NCBI GenBank assembly: GCA_036839975.1
Contig: DAISVU010000007.1
Location: forward strand, 1 to 64,000
Direction of reading: 5' to 3'
DNA length: 64,000 nt
From: RGIG7111 sp036839975
GTDB taxonomy: Bacteria; Bacillota; Clostridia; Peptostreptococcales; Anaerovoracaceae
Below are positions 56,823-64,000 of the stretch, one piece after another. Both the position numbers and the translations under genes were made by a program. The notes under the pieces were generated by a model, which worked only from the letters and a program-made list of their open reading frames with translations, was not told where the DNA came from and made no database searches. Within the stretch, counting starts at the first letter, position 1, and the number at the start of each line of letters is the position of its first letter.

Positions 56823-56893
56823 GAATAAAACAGACGCTACGGCTTGAATTGAAGGACCTTTAAAGCCGTGTATTTTTAGTGTAAAATAAATAT

Positions 56894-57835
56894 ATGATCG
56901 AAGATCTGCTTATATGTTTAAAGGCGGTGGCACCGCTGTTCATATATATGCTTATCGGCGTATTGGTGCGCAGGACCGGCATTATAGCCTCTGAGGATGT
57001 AAGAAAGCTGAACCACTTTGCATTTGTGGTTTTTTTCCCGTGCCTGATGTTCGAAAATGTATACGGGGCGGACATCGGAAAGTCCTTCAATGTTAAGCTG
57101 ATCGGATATGGGCTTGCCTCCATTCTGACAATATATTTTTTATCGGTGCTGCTCACGGTAAAGATGAAAGACCGGCCGGCGATGCGGGGAGCGGTAATCC
57201 AGGCTGTATACAGAAGCAATTTTGTGATCATGGGTCTTCCTGTTGCAATGAATATATACGGCAGAGGAAATTTAAGCATAACGGCGATGATGATCGCAGT
57301 CATTGTGCCGCTTTTCAATATACTTGCTGTAATTACTTTGGAATATTTCAGAAGCGGACGACCAAATGTTAGAGTAATGACCTTCGGCATCATAAAAAAT
57401 CCGCTTATTATTGGAACGTTAACAGGGATAGCAGTGACAATTTCAGGATATGAGATACCGCAGATACCGGAGGATATAATCAGTGATATGGGAAGCATAG
57501 CTACGCCGCTGGCCCTTATAATTTTGGGAGCATCATTTGAATTTTCAAGTGTGGGGCGAATGAAGCGCGAACTTATTATATGTGTGCTGGCGCGGCTTGT
57601 GATCGTACCCGGCATATTTGTTTCAGCTGCGGCTATGCTCGGTTTTGAGGATATAGAGCTTATTTCGCTGCTTGCAATGTTTGCCGCACCTGCGGCCATA
57701 TCTTCATACACTATGGCGGAGGAAATGGGCAGTGACAGTGAACTTGCGGGAAATGTGGTGATATTTTCATCCATGTCAGCGAGTTTTACCATGTTTCTAT
57801 GGCTGTTTATATTTAAAACACTGGGATTATTTTAA
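56894..57835 (+). CDS. AEC family transporter
   Basis: A 313-residue, 10-TM auxin-efflux-carrier-type permease. The N-terminal repeat has RRTGIIASEDVRKLNHFAFVVFFPCLMF; the second repeat has the conserved APAAISSYTMAEEMG. Members export or import small organic acids or malonate-like substrates; the solute is unknown. No ribosome binding site is visible before ATG 56894, and a TAAAAT (56882-56887) is right upstream, so the mRNA could be leaderless. Confidence 0.85.
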   Translation: MIEDLLICLKAVAPLFIYMLIGVLVRRTGIIASEDVRKLNHFAFVVFFPCLMFENVYGADIGKSFNVKLIGYGLASILTIYFLSVLLTVKMKDRPAMRGAVIQAVYRSNFVIMGLPVAMNIYGRGNLSITAMMIAVIVPLFNILAVITLEYFRSGRPNVRVMTFGIIKNPLIIGTLTGIAVTISGYEIPQIPEDIISDMGSIATPLALIILGASFEFSSVGRMKRELIICVLARLVIVPGIFVSAAAMLGFEDIELISLLAMFAAPAAISSYTMAEEMGSDSELAGNVVIFSSMSASFTMFLWLFIFKTLGLF

Positions 57836-57887
57836 GGCGTACAGTGAGCGGAAGTTAGAGGATAGGCGAAAGCATTAAAAGGCAATG

Positions 57888-57916
57888 TTGACAATAATTT
57901 ATCCGCAAAATGTAAA
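57888..57916 (+). promoter_or_regulatory. Promoter upstream of dfx in a 324-base gap
   Basis: A perfect TTGACA (57888-57893), 17 bases, and TGTAAA (57911-57916). An AAAGGAGGG further on (57936-57944) is not followed by a normal start codon. The rest of 57836-58159 shows no gene. Confidence 0.55.
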
Positions 57917-58159
57917 AAAGATGATACAATAACTAAAAGGAGGGTAATTATAAACTGCATAATCAATAAGATGCCTGTGAAAACCGCGTATGCTGCGGGA
58001 TTCAGCGGGTATATGAAAAGTCTATAGGAGAAGCGCAGCGGAAATAATTCGCATGGGCATTTCCTGTGGCATGCAGAAAGGCGATTGCAAATAGCACTAA
58101 TTAATGAAAACTGCTTAAAGTAAATATTACAGGCAGTGGAGTATGGAAGGAGAACAAAA

Positions 58160-58534
58160 ATGGGAAAATTTTATGTATGCAAACATTGTGGCAATCTTGT
58201 AGGGATTATAAACAATTCAGGAGTTCCGATGATTTGCTGTGGTGAACCGATGAGCGAACTTGTCGCCAACACTGAAGATGCGGCTGTTGAAAAGCATGTG
58301 CCTGCAGTAACTGTTGACGGCAACAGGATCAGTGTAGCAGTAGGTGAGGTAGATCATCCTATGACTGAAGAGCACTTTATCCAGTGGATATATCTTGAAA
58401 CTGAAAAGGGCGAGCAGAGAAAAATTCTCAATCCGAACGATGTGCCTAAGGCAGTGTTTACGATTGAGGACGATAAGGCTGTTGCCGTTTACGCTTACTG
58501 TAATCTGCACGGACTGTGGAAAAAGGATCTTTAA
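58160..58534 (+). CDS. dfx: Desulfoferrodoxin (superoxide reductase)
   Basis: Reduces superoxide to hydrogen peroxide without making oxygen, in the anaerobe cytoplasm. The 124-residue protein has the N-terminal desulforedoxin domain (CKHCGN and ICCGEPM, four Cys for center I) and the superoxide reductase core with the center II ligands: EKHVP (His), HPMTEEHF (two His) and YCNLHG (Cys and His). ATG 58160 follows AAGGAG. It is followed by a strong bidirectional terminator. Confidence 0.95.
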   Translation: MGKFYVCKHCGNLVGIINNSGVPMICCGEPMSELVANTEDAAVEKHVPAVTVDGNRISVAVGEVDHPMTEEHFIQWIYLETEKGEQRKILNPNDVPKAVFTIEDDKAVAVYAYCNLHGLWKKDL

Positions 58535-58663
58535 TCGAAGCTGTTCTTGATATAAGGGTCTGCAGTGCTGCGGATTTTAAAGGGAACATGCAGCTCCTGA
58601 AATTTATGGATAAGAGCGGAATGGCATAATTGTCAAAACTTTAAATTCATGAAAATAAAATGA

Positions 58664-58705
58664 AAAAAATGAGACTGATGTGTATTTCACGCAGTCTCAT
58701 TTTTT
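58664..58705. terminator. Bidirectional terminator after dfx
   Basis: AATGAGACTG pairs with CAGTCTCATT, with A's before and T's after on both strands. Confidence 0.88.
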
Positions 58706-58707
58706 AT

Positions 58708-58945
58708 GGTATGATGGGCATACCGTCAATCTGTGGCGAAAGTCCGCGTGGGGCGCAGCTACCGACGGACACAAAAGCGACTTGCAGGTTTCAAATCGCG
58801 AGATTTGGGAGAGAAAGAGCAATAGCGAAATCGCAGCCTGACGAACAGAAACGCAATATCAAGGCCTGCACACAATCACAAAATCGATGCCGAACGGTAT
58901 GCGCGATGGTGTGAGAGGGGCTATAAGTTAGCCTCCACTCGATAA
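58708..58945 (+). ncRNA. Possible structured RNA in a gene-free region
   Basis: No supported gene lies between the dfx terminator and the GntR promoter. The stretch holds several small stems: GGTATG/CATACC (58708-58723), GTCCG..CGGAC (58739-58766 region, with an inner GTGG/CTAC pair), CAAATC/GATTTG (58793-58808) and GGGGCTA/TAGCCTC (58918-58936). This may be a regulatory leader or a small RNA. It resembles no riboswitch I can name; a loose likeness to a c-di-GMP-I aptamer did not hold. Confidence 0.3.
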
Positions 58946-59000
58946 AAAATAGTCTGTAGAGGATGTGGGTGTGTAACAGCAGGACGCTTGCAAAAGGATG

Positions 59001-59030
59001 TTGACAGTGTACTATGCGACATAGTACACT
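59001..59030 (+). promoter_or_regulatory. YtrA-type operator inside the GntR/ABC promoter
   Basis: A perfect TTGACA (59001-59006) is followed by AGTGTACTATG-cga-CATAGTACACT (59006-59030), an 11-bp perfect dyad filling the -35/-10 spacer; TACACT (59025-59030) is the likely -10. This dyad matches the known YtrA-family operator style, so the GntR gene immediately downstream probably represses its own operon. Confidence 0.85.
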
Positions 59031-59110
59031 AAGCATGGCGGCATAAGCATATAGAAAAAAGGAAACATCTACAAATATCAGATGAGTTAGAAAACAAGGA
59101 GGAAATCTGT

Positions 59111-59494
59111 ATGTTTGCAATAGATCTGAAGAGCAGAAAACCTATCAGCCGGCAGATCATCGATAACATTAAGGAACTTATCGTCTCGGGCGTACTGGCA
59201 GAGGACGAAAAACTGCCCTCGGTCAGGGAGATGGCATCGTATCTGACGGTAAATCCGAACACGGTGCAGAAGGCCTTTAGGATCCTGGAACAGCAGGGTT
59301 ATATCTATATGTCGCCGGGGCGTGGGACCTTTGTGCAAAGCGGTGCGGTGAAAACACACACGCATGTAGAAGAGCTCGAAACGATAAATCATCTTGAAGA
59401 AAGCCTGATGAAGCTTTATCGACTCGGAATCAGTAAAGCTGAGGCTGAAGTAATAATCGGTCGGCTGCTGAATGCGAAAAAAGACTGGCGGTAA
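59111..59494 (+). CDS. GntR family regulator, YtrA subfamily
   Basis: A 127-residue winged-helix repressor (KPISRQIIDNIKELIVSGVL, then the recognition helix in LPSVREMASYLTVNPNTVQKAF) with only a short C-terminal tail, as in YtrA. It is followed by an ABC ATPase and a membrane protein, the usual YtrA-regulated transporter set, often induced by cell-wall antibiotics. Start has AAGGAGG upstream. Confidence 0.92.
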   Translation: MFAIDLKSRKPISRQIIDNIKELIVSGVLAEDEKLPSVREMASYLTVNPNTVQKAFRILEQQGYIYMSPGRGTFVQSGAVKTHTHVEELETINHLEESLMKLYRLGISKAEAEVIIGRLLNAKKDWR

Positions 59495-59630
59495 TCAACA
59501 TTCCCTGCATGGGGCTATAAGAAACAGTTATTGCTGCCTGTATTAAAAAGTGATCAGGAATTAATCGATGATCAGGCGGCAGAAGCTTAAGTTGAAAAAG
59601 AATAATCACTTAAAAGGAGGAAAGAGGTAG

Positions 59631-60524
59631 ATGATCGAAATCAAAAATGTTGTAAAAAAATTCGACAGCAATATTGCTCTTGACGGACTCAATATACACG
59701 TCAAAGACAGCTCTATATATGGCCTTGTAGGCATAAACGGTGCGGGCAAGACAACGATCATAAAGGAGATAATGGGAATTCAAAGACCTGATGAAGGAGA
59801 AATAATTATATCAGGACAGCCGGTATACGAAAATGTAGATATAAAAGCAAAGCTGGGATATGTTTCAGATGACATATATTTCCCGCACGGATATGCGCTT
59901 AGAGATATGATGCGATATTACAGAGAGATATATAAGGATTTTGATGAAGTCAGGTTTTGCGCGATGGTCAATGATTTCGGTCTTGACGCCGCAAGGAAGC
60001 TTTCGGCATTTTCGAAGGGCATGCAGAAGCAGGCCGCCATCATAATGGCTCTTTCCGTAAAGCCTGACTGCCTGGTGCTGGACGAGCCGATCGACGGACT
60101 TGATCCGGTTATGAGGCTTAAGGCGTGGAAGTACATTATAGATGATGTTGCTGAGCGCGGCACGAGTGTTTTGATCTCAAGCCATAATTTAAGAGAAATG
60201 GAAGGGTATTGTGATCACATCGGTATCATTGCAGACGGAAAGATGGTTATTGAAAGAGAAATAGACGATCTTAAAACGGATGTGCATAAGGTGCAGTTAG
60301 CCTTTAAAGAGAAGAGAAATATTGACTATGGTCAGCTCAATGTACTGCATGCGGAATCACGCGGTTCAGTAGATATGCTGATAATAAAAAACAGGCGGGA
60401 GGATGTCGAGAGGATCATTGAAGAGATGGATCCTGCAATATTTGATATGCTTCCGCTTTCGCTTGAGGAGATATTTATTTATGAGCTGGGAGGTGAGAAT
60501 AGTGAAGTTGCAAAACTCGTCTAA
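59631..60524 (+). CDS. ABC transporter ATP-binding protein
   Basis: A 297-residue ATPase with Walker A GINGAGKTT, Q-loop region, signature FSKGMQKQ, Walker B CLVLDEPIDGLD and the H-loop ISSHNL. It pairs with the permease that overlaps it. Start ATG 59631 follows AAAGGAGGAAAG. The 136-base gap from GntR contains a small stem (59534-59582). Confidence 0.92.
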   Translation: MIEIKNVVKKFDSNIALDGLNIHVKDSSIYGLVGINGAGKTTIIKEIMGIQRPDEGEIIISGQPVYENVDIKAKLGYVSDDIYFPHGYALRDMMRYYREIYKDFDEVRFCAMVNDFGLDAARKLSAFSKGMQKQAAIIMALSVKPDCLVLDEPIDGLDPVMRLKAWKYIIDDVAERGTSVLISSHNLREMEGYCDHIGIIADGKMVIEREIDDLKTDVHKVQLAFKEKRNIDYGQLNVLHAESRGSVDMLIIKNRREDVERIIEEMDPAIFDMLPLSLEEIFIYELGGENSEVAKLV

Positions 60525-62280
60525 GGCAATATCCAGAATAATAAAGGAAAATTTAAGGAAATTTTGGGTAATACCGCTTATCGGCGGCATAATAATGTTC
60601 CTGGCAGGCCCGATGAATATGATAATTATGAAGGCTGGTGATTCCGATATAATTGAGGAAAGTTTGGAATTTAATTTTGGGTTTTCCTTTGCGATCATCC
60701 TGATATCTTTATGTTCGGGTATAGCGGTTTTGATCTGCATTAACAGAAAAAGTTCTTCCGACTTGATTTATGCACTTCCCGTAACACGCGGAGGTATGTT
60801 CCTCGCAAGTTACATTTCCGGGGTGGTAATGATAGCGATTCCGATCGTAATAAACGGACTTTTGATGTGGTTTTTAAGTCAGGGGGCAACAGCCGCATCT
60901 CATATGAAATGGATCGGTCTGAGTTTCCTCTGTTGTCTTGCACTGTATGCCGTAACGTACTTTGCGGGAGTTATAAGCGGTAACATATTCATGCATGTTT
61001 TCAACGCATGTTTTCTGAATGTTATTGCGGTGTTGCTGATAAAAACAGCAGACTGCATGATGCAGACATGGGTATTCGGATACCAGAAAGCCAGTGCATA
61101 CAATACGATTATTGAAGATGCAAATCCGCTGACGGCACTTTCATCGAATGCCGGCATGCGGGAGGTCGTGCTGTATATTATTGTTGTGACGGCTGTGACT
61201 TTGCTCGCTTTGCTTTTTTATAAAAACAGACATGCTGAGTGCACAGGGGAGTCTCTTGTTTTCAGCGGAATGCGATATGCCTTTCTCGGGCTGATAACAT
61301 TTATGGGCATGATAATCCTGGGGATGCTTACAAGTGGCATAGGTCTTGAGAGCAGAGCGTTTTATTCCGGATCATCAGTTGAAATAGCGTGGCTGTTGAC
61401 GGGTATGATAGTAGGCTTTATAATCACATTCATAACAATGCATTTGATAATATTCAAATCGCCCAATTTTATTAACAAAAACAGTCTTATCACAGGGCTT
61501 ATTACGGTTATGACAGCAGTTGTTATAATAGTACCTATGAAAACAGATATTATAGGTATATCGAGCAAAAAAGCGGCTGTCGCTTCTACAAAAGCTGTTG
61601 CGGTGGATGTGATCAATCTGTCGGGAGATACGGCCGGTGAAGCGAATGCCGGAAACAATATAGCTCCGGGCGCTTTCAGGGGCGTAGGGTTTGAAAAAAC
61701 AACAGTAAATGGTGAGGAAAGTTATTTCCCGTGGCTCAAATCCAAGGAAAATATCGAAGCCGGGTGCAAGATTCAAAATGCGCTTGCAGATATGGATAAA
61801 AGCAAAATAATGACAACAGCCGATTCCGGTTACTATTCGGAATATTCGATATCTGTAACAGGAATCGACGGTAAAAAAATGAAAAGATATTACCCGGGAA
61901 TTGCAAAAGATGTTTTCAATCTGATCAGAAAGCAAAACGCGAAGATATACGAATCAAAGGAATATAAGGACAAATTCAAGCTGTCAAACTTAAAATATAA
62001 AATAAACGATATCTCGTATTTCGGAAATGCGTCCGAATATCATTCAATACCGGCAGCAAGGCGTGAAAGTCTCATAAAGGCTTTGGACAAGGATTTTAAA
62101 GCAAGGAGATATAAAGATATCCGAAAAAAGAATGAAACAGATCATGAATTTACAATAGAAATTCCCTATGATCCTGATATGGTTGATCAAACTGCATTGT
62201 CCGAAGGGAGTAACTATAATATAATCGTATATAAGACCGACATGAACACACTTGCATGGATAAAGAAAAACATTAAGTAA
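60502..62280 (+). CDS. ABC transporter permease (ABC-2-like)
   Basis: A 592-residue membrane protein with several TM helices in the first 370 residues (FWVIPLIGGIIMFLAG, ILISLCSGIAVLICI) and an extracellular domain of about 190 residues with no clear match (KSKENIEAGCKIQNALADMDK region). Start is the GTG at 60502, with GGGAGGTGAG at 60488-60497 inside the end of the ATPase gene; the genes overlap by 23 bases. The extracellular part may bind an antibiotic or peptide, as in YtrABC/BceAB-type systems. Confidence 0.8.
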   Translation: MKLQNSSKAISRIIKENLRKFWVIPLIGGIIMFLAGPMNMIIMKAGDSDIIEESLEFNFGFSFAIILISLCSGIAVLICINRKSSSDLIYALPVTRGGMFLASYISGVVMIAIPIVINGLLMWFLSQGATAASHMKWIGLSFLCCLALYAVTYFAGVISGNIFMHVFNACFLNVIAVLLIKTADCMMQTWVFGYQKASAYNTIIEDANPLTALSSNAGMREVVLYIIVVTAVTLLALLFYKNRHAECTGESLVFSGMRYAFLGLITFMGMIILGMLTSGIGLESRAFYSGSSVEIAWLLTGMIVGFIITFITMHLIIFKSPNFINKNSLITGLITVMTAVVIIVPMKTDIIGISSKKAAVASTKAVAVDVINLSGDTAGEANAGNNIAPGAFRGVGFEKTTVNGEESYFPWLKSKENIEAGCKIQNALADMDKSKIMTTADSGYYSEYSISVTGIDGKKMKRYYPGIAKDVFNLIRKQNAKIYESKEYKDKFKLSNLKYKINDISYFGNASEYHSIPAARRESLIKALDKDFKARRYKDIRKKNETDHEFTIEIPYDPDMVDQTALSEGSNYNIIVYKTDMNTLAWIKKNIK

Positions 62281-62356
62281 TCATATGGTATCTAATAGCA
62301 GATTACTTTTGTGAAAGCGTTCATGCAGGAATTGCTTTAAGCAGGAAAGGACATGT

Positions 62357-64000
62357 ATGAGCAGAGCATACAGGGATATAACCGAATATGCAAAAGGTCA
62401 GGCAGCCGCAATATTCCCGGTATTTATATTCTGGCTCTATATCGCCGCGCAGATCCCGTATGCTCAGGACGATTGGACCTGGGGTACGGCGCGCGGTGTA
62501 CAGCATCTTTTATCTGCAGATATCAACAGTCGTTATTTCGGCAATATCATCGAGATGGTCGTTACGCGCTCTGAGATCGCGAAAACGATAATAATGGCAG
62601 TCGTATTTACGATGATTCCGTTTATGTTCGCAAGACTTGCAACTTATCACGATCGAGAGGCTGTGCGTGAAATGGAAGCGTCTATGGATGCAGGGACTGT
62701 AAGTAAAGCTGATGCGGCATCCTCTGCTGGCATGTACAAGGCTGTATATCGTGAAGCAGGTGAACATGCCAGAATGCTGAGATTTAACATTTGCTTTCTT
62801 TTCGGGACACTGCTTATGGTGACTATAAACAGCGCTATATGGAGGCAGACACACGGATGGATCGCAGGTTTTTCCAATTTTGTCGTATCGGCACTTTTTA
62901 TAGAGCTGTTCTTCTTTATTTTCATTTGGGGTGGCTCAAAACCGTTGGAGTATAAAAACGGGTTAAGCAAGTGGGGAATAAACTGTGCGGGGGCATTTTT
63001 ATTTTGCATTGCGATACAGTTGTTGCTTGAGAATGTGACAGTATTTTTGGTGTTCTTCGGTATAGTGACTCTTATATATCAAAAAAAAGTGAACAGACAT
63101 ATAAGTGTGAGATATGTTTCCATGATGGCAGGCCTAACAGCCGGAGCATTTATTATGTTCAGTTCACGCGTGTTTGGAACGCTCTTTTCTACTGGACAGG
63201 CCGTGGGAGGAATAAGAAAGTTTACATTTGATATCGATGCGGGCCTTTGCAGTATAATAAAGCAACTTTTCAAAAGATATTTTTCAGTGGTGTTTCCAAA
63301 TGCACTAACGATAGATGTATTTGCATGTCTGACAGTCTTGATGCTCATTTCTGCAGTGCTGATAATTCAGATAAAAAAACGTACAGAATATAAACCGGAC
63401 AGCAGCAGTGGTGCGGAAGCTCATCTGCGCGGCAGCGATTCTTGTATAGCTGATATTACGTTTTCAGGTAAAACGCGAAGTATGAAGAGCAGGATCATTC
63501 TAACCGCTGTTCCGCATGCGATAGTTGCCTCTGCAGTGGGGCTTACCTCTGAGAGGGTGTCGGAGGTGTTCGGCTGGACTGTTCCGACAGGACTGAACAT
63601 TGCAGTCAGCGTAATGTTTTTTATACTCACGGCGTGTGATTTTTATATTGTGTTCTGCTTTGAAAAGAAACTGAGACGTGAAAATGCAGGTACAAAACTT
63701 CTGTTTATATGGCTTTTCATTCCGGTGCTCATGGCACCGCTTGCGGCGATATATACAAAAGGATACAGAACATACTACACGCCTGTGATATTTATATTTC
63801 TAATCTCTGTAATGTTGCTGAATCATATCCTGCGAAGCCGGGCGGAAATAAAAATATACAGGATTTTTATGCTTGTCATTGCTGTAGTGCTGATATTCCG
63901 GTGCATTTACATAGGGAAGGTGTACTGCGACATAGGAAGGGTGAAAAAAGAGAGAGATGCACTTACTGCAGACTGCATAAAGACCGGAAAGTATGAACTC
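62357..64000 (+). CDS. Polytopic membrane protein, DUF6056-like (partial)
   Basis: An open frame of 548 codons, from ATG 62357 (after GGAAAGG) to the end of the window, without a stop. It has about 10-12 TM helices. The N-terminus has IPYAQDDWTWGTARG followed by NSRYFGNIIEMVVTRSE, a pattern of GT-C-like membrane proteins that modify surface polymers with lipid-linked sugars (DDW pair at the likely catalytic loop). It may work with the GtrA protein at 25.1 kb, but this is inference. The ATG at 62353 in another frame runs only 73 codons. Confidence 0.7.
   Translation, partial: MSRAYRDITEYAKGQAAAIFPVFIFWLYIAAQIPYAQDDWTWGTARGVQHLLSADINSRYFGNIIEMVVTRSEIAKTIIMAVVFTMIPFMFARLATYHDREAVREMEASMDAGTVSKADAASSAGMYKAVYREAGEHARMLRFNICFLFGTLLMVTINSAIWRQTHGWIAGFSNFVVSALFIELFFFIFIWGGSKPLEYKNGLSKWGINCAGAFLFCIAIQLLLENVTVFLVFFGIVTLIYQKKVNRHISVRYVSMMAGLTAGAFIMFSSRVFGTLFSTGQAVGGIRKFTFDIDAGLCSIIKQLFKRYFSVVFPNALTIDVFACLTVLMLISAVLIIQIKKRTEYKPDSSSGAEAHLRGSDSCIADITFSGKTRSMKSRIILTAVPHAIVASAVGLTSERVSEVFGWTVPTGLNIAVSVMFFILTACDFYIVFCFEKKLRRENAGTKLLFIWLFIPVLMAPLAAIYTKGYRTYYTPVIFIFLISVMLLNHILRSRAEIKIYRIFMLVIAVVLIFRCIYIGKVYCDIGRVKKERDALTADCIKTGKYEL

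Noticed and set aside
57936..58027. 25-codon frame after AAAGGAGGG
   Set aside because: It would need an ATA start, or an ATG about 30 bases from the ribosome binding site; not convincing.
58715..58770. Cyclic di-GMP-I riboswitch
   Set aside because: GCATACC, a CGAAAG loop and GGGGCGCAGC look alike, but the stem does not pair well and the GGTAG..TTGCCGA end is missing.
58660..58914. 84-residue plus-strand and 109-residue minus-strand frames
   Set aside because: The first runs through a clear terminator; the second overlaps the operator region; neither resembles a protein family.
1..64000. CRISPR arrays, transposons or prophage
   Set aside because: No repeat-spacer pattern, transposase, integrase or phage structural gene was seen.

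Overview
The window is about 64 kb of low-to-mid GC DNA from an anaerobic Firmicute of class Clostridia. The evidence is strong AGGAGG ribosome binding sites, TTGACA/TATAAT promoters, a D-alanylation (dlt) operon for teichoic acids (a single-membrane Gram-positive envelope), a desulfoferrodoxin, ECF transport, a type-2 isoleucyl-tRNA synthetase and a LexA-controlled SOS system. It looks like a chromosomal core region with a few accessory or decaying loci. There is no rRNA, CRISPR array, prophage or insertion sequence. One tRNA (Arg, anticodon TCG) is present.

Layout. 0-18 kb: the end of tuf, a frameshifted NhaC antiporter, rpsO-pnp, a small zinc peptidase, ileS, ung, lemA with a DUF2207 protein, a small lipoprotein, rpsB-tsf, a nitroreductase, and (minus strand) an NSS-family Na+-dependent transporter with its tiny MetS-like subunit. 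18-30 kb: mscL with a zinc-ribbon tail, rqcH, yicC-gmk-rpoZ, then a minus-strand block (radical SAM, GtrA, ACT, DUF711, deoC), a frameshifted ybaK, a sodium:solute symporter and rlmN. 30-38 kb: a P-loop protein, a DMT-permease/Nudix fusion, a nitrilase-family amidase, a BMP-family lipoprotein, an orphan N6-adenine methyltransferase coupled to a YitT protein, a thioesterase and tRNA-Arg. 38-43.8 kb: the complete dltABCD operon ending in a very small dltX, then a multiply broken M20 amidohydrolase. 43.8-49 kb: a copper ATPase with a CopZ-like tail, and a MoxR AAA/VWA pair. 49-55.8 kb: a surface-capture and ECF-uptake locus (beta-propeller plus Fn3 protein, Fn3 protein, DUF4430 lipoprotein, EcfT-EcfA fusion, EcfS), mostly broken by frameshifts. 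55.8-64 kb: lexA with operator-like repeats, an AEC permease, superoxide reductase, a possible structured RNA, a YtrA-type GntR/ABC operon with a clear operator, and a long membrane protein (DUF6056-like) running off the window.

How the genes work together. Translation and RNA metabolism (tuf, rpsO, pnp, rpsB, tsf, ileS, rlmN, rqcH, yicC, gmk, rpoZ) dominate. Envelope functions (dlt, GtrA, MscL, LemA/DUF2207, the GT-C-like protein) and anaerobe stress functions (dfx, lexA, ung, copA) fill the rest. The most unusual items are: the swapped GXHH signature in IleRS; dltX at the 3' end of the dlt operon; the in-frame CopA-CopZ join that keeps an ideal internal ribosome binding site; and the DUF4430/beta-propeller/ECF locus, which I infer (not prove) captures a cobalamin-like ligand. 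Several frameshifts sit in short A runs, so some breaks may be sequencing errors rather than real pseudogenes.
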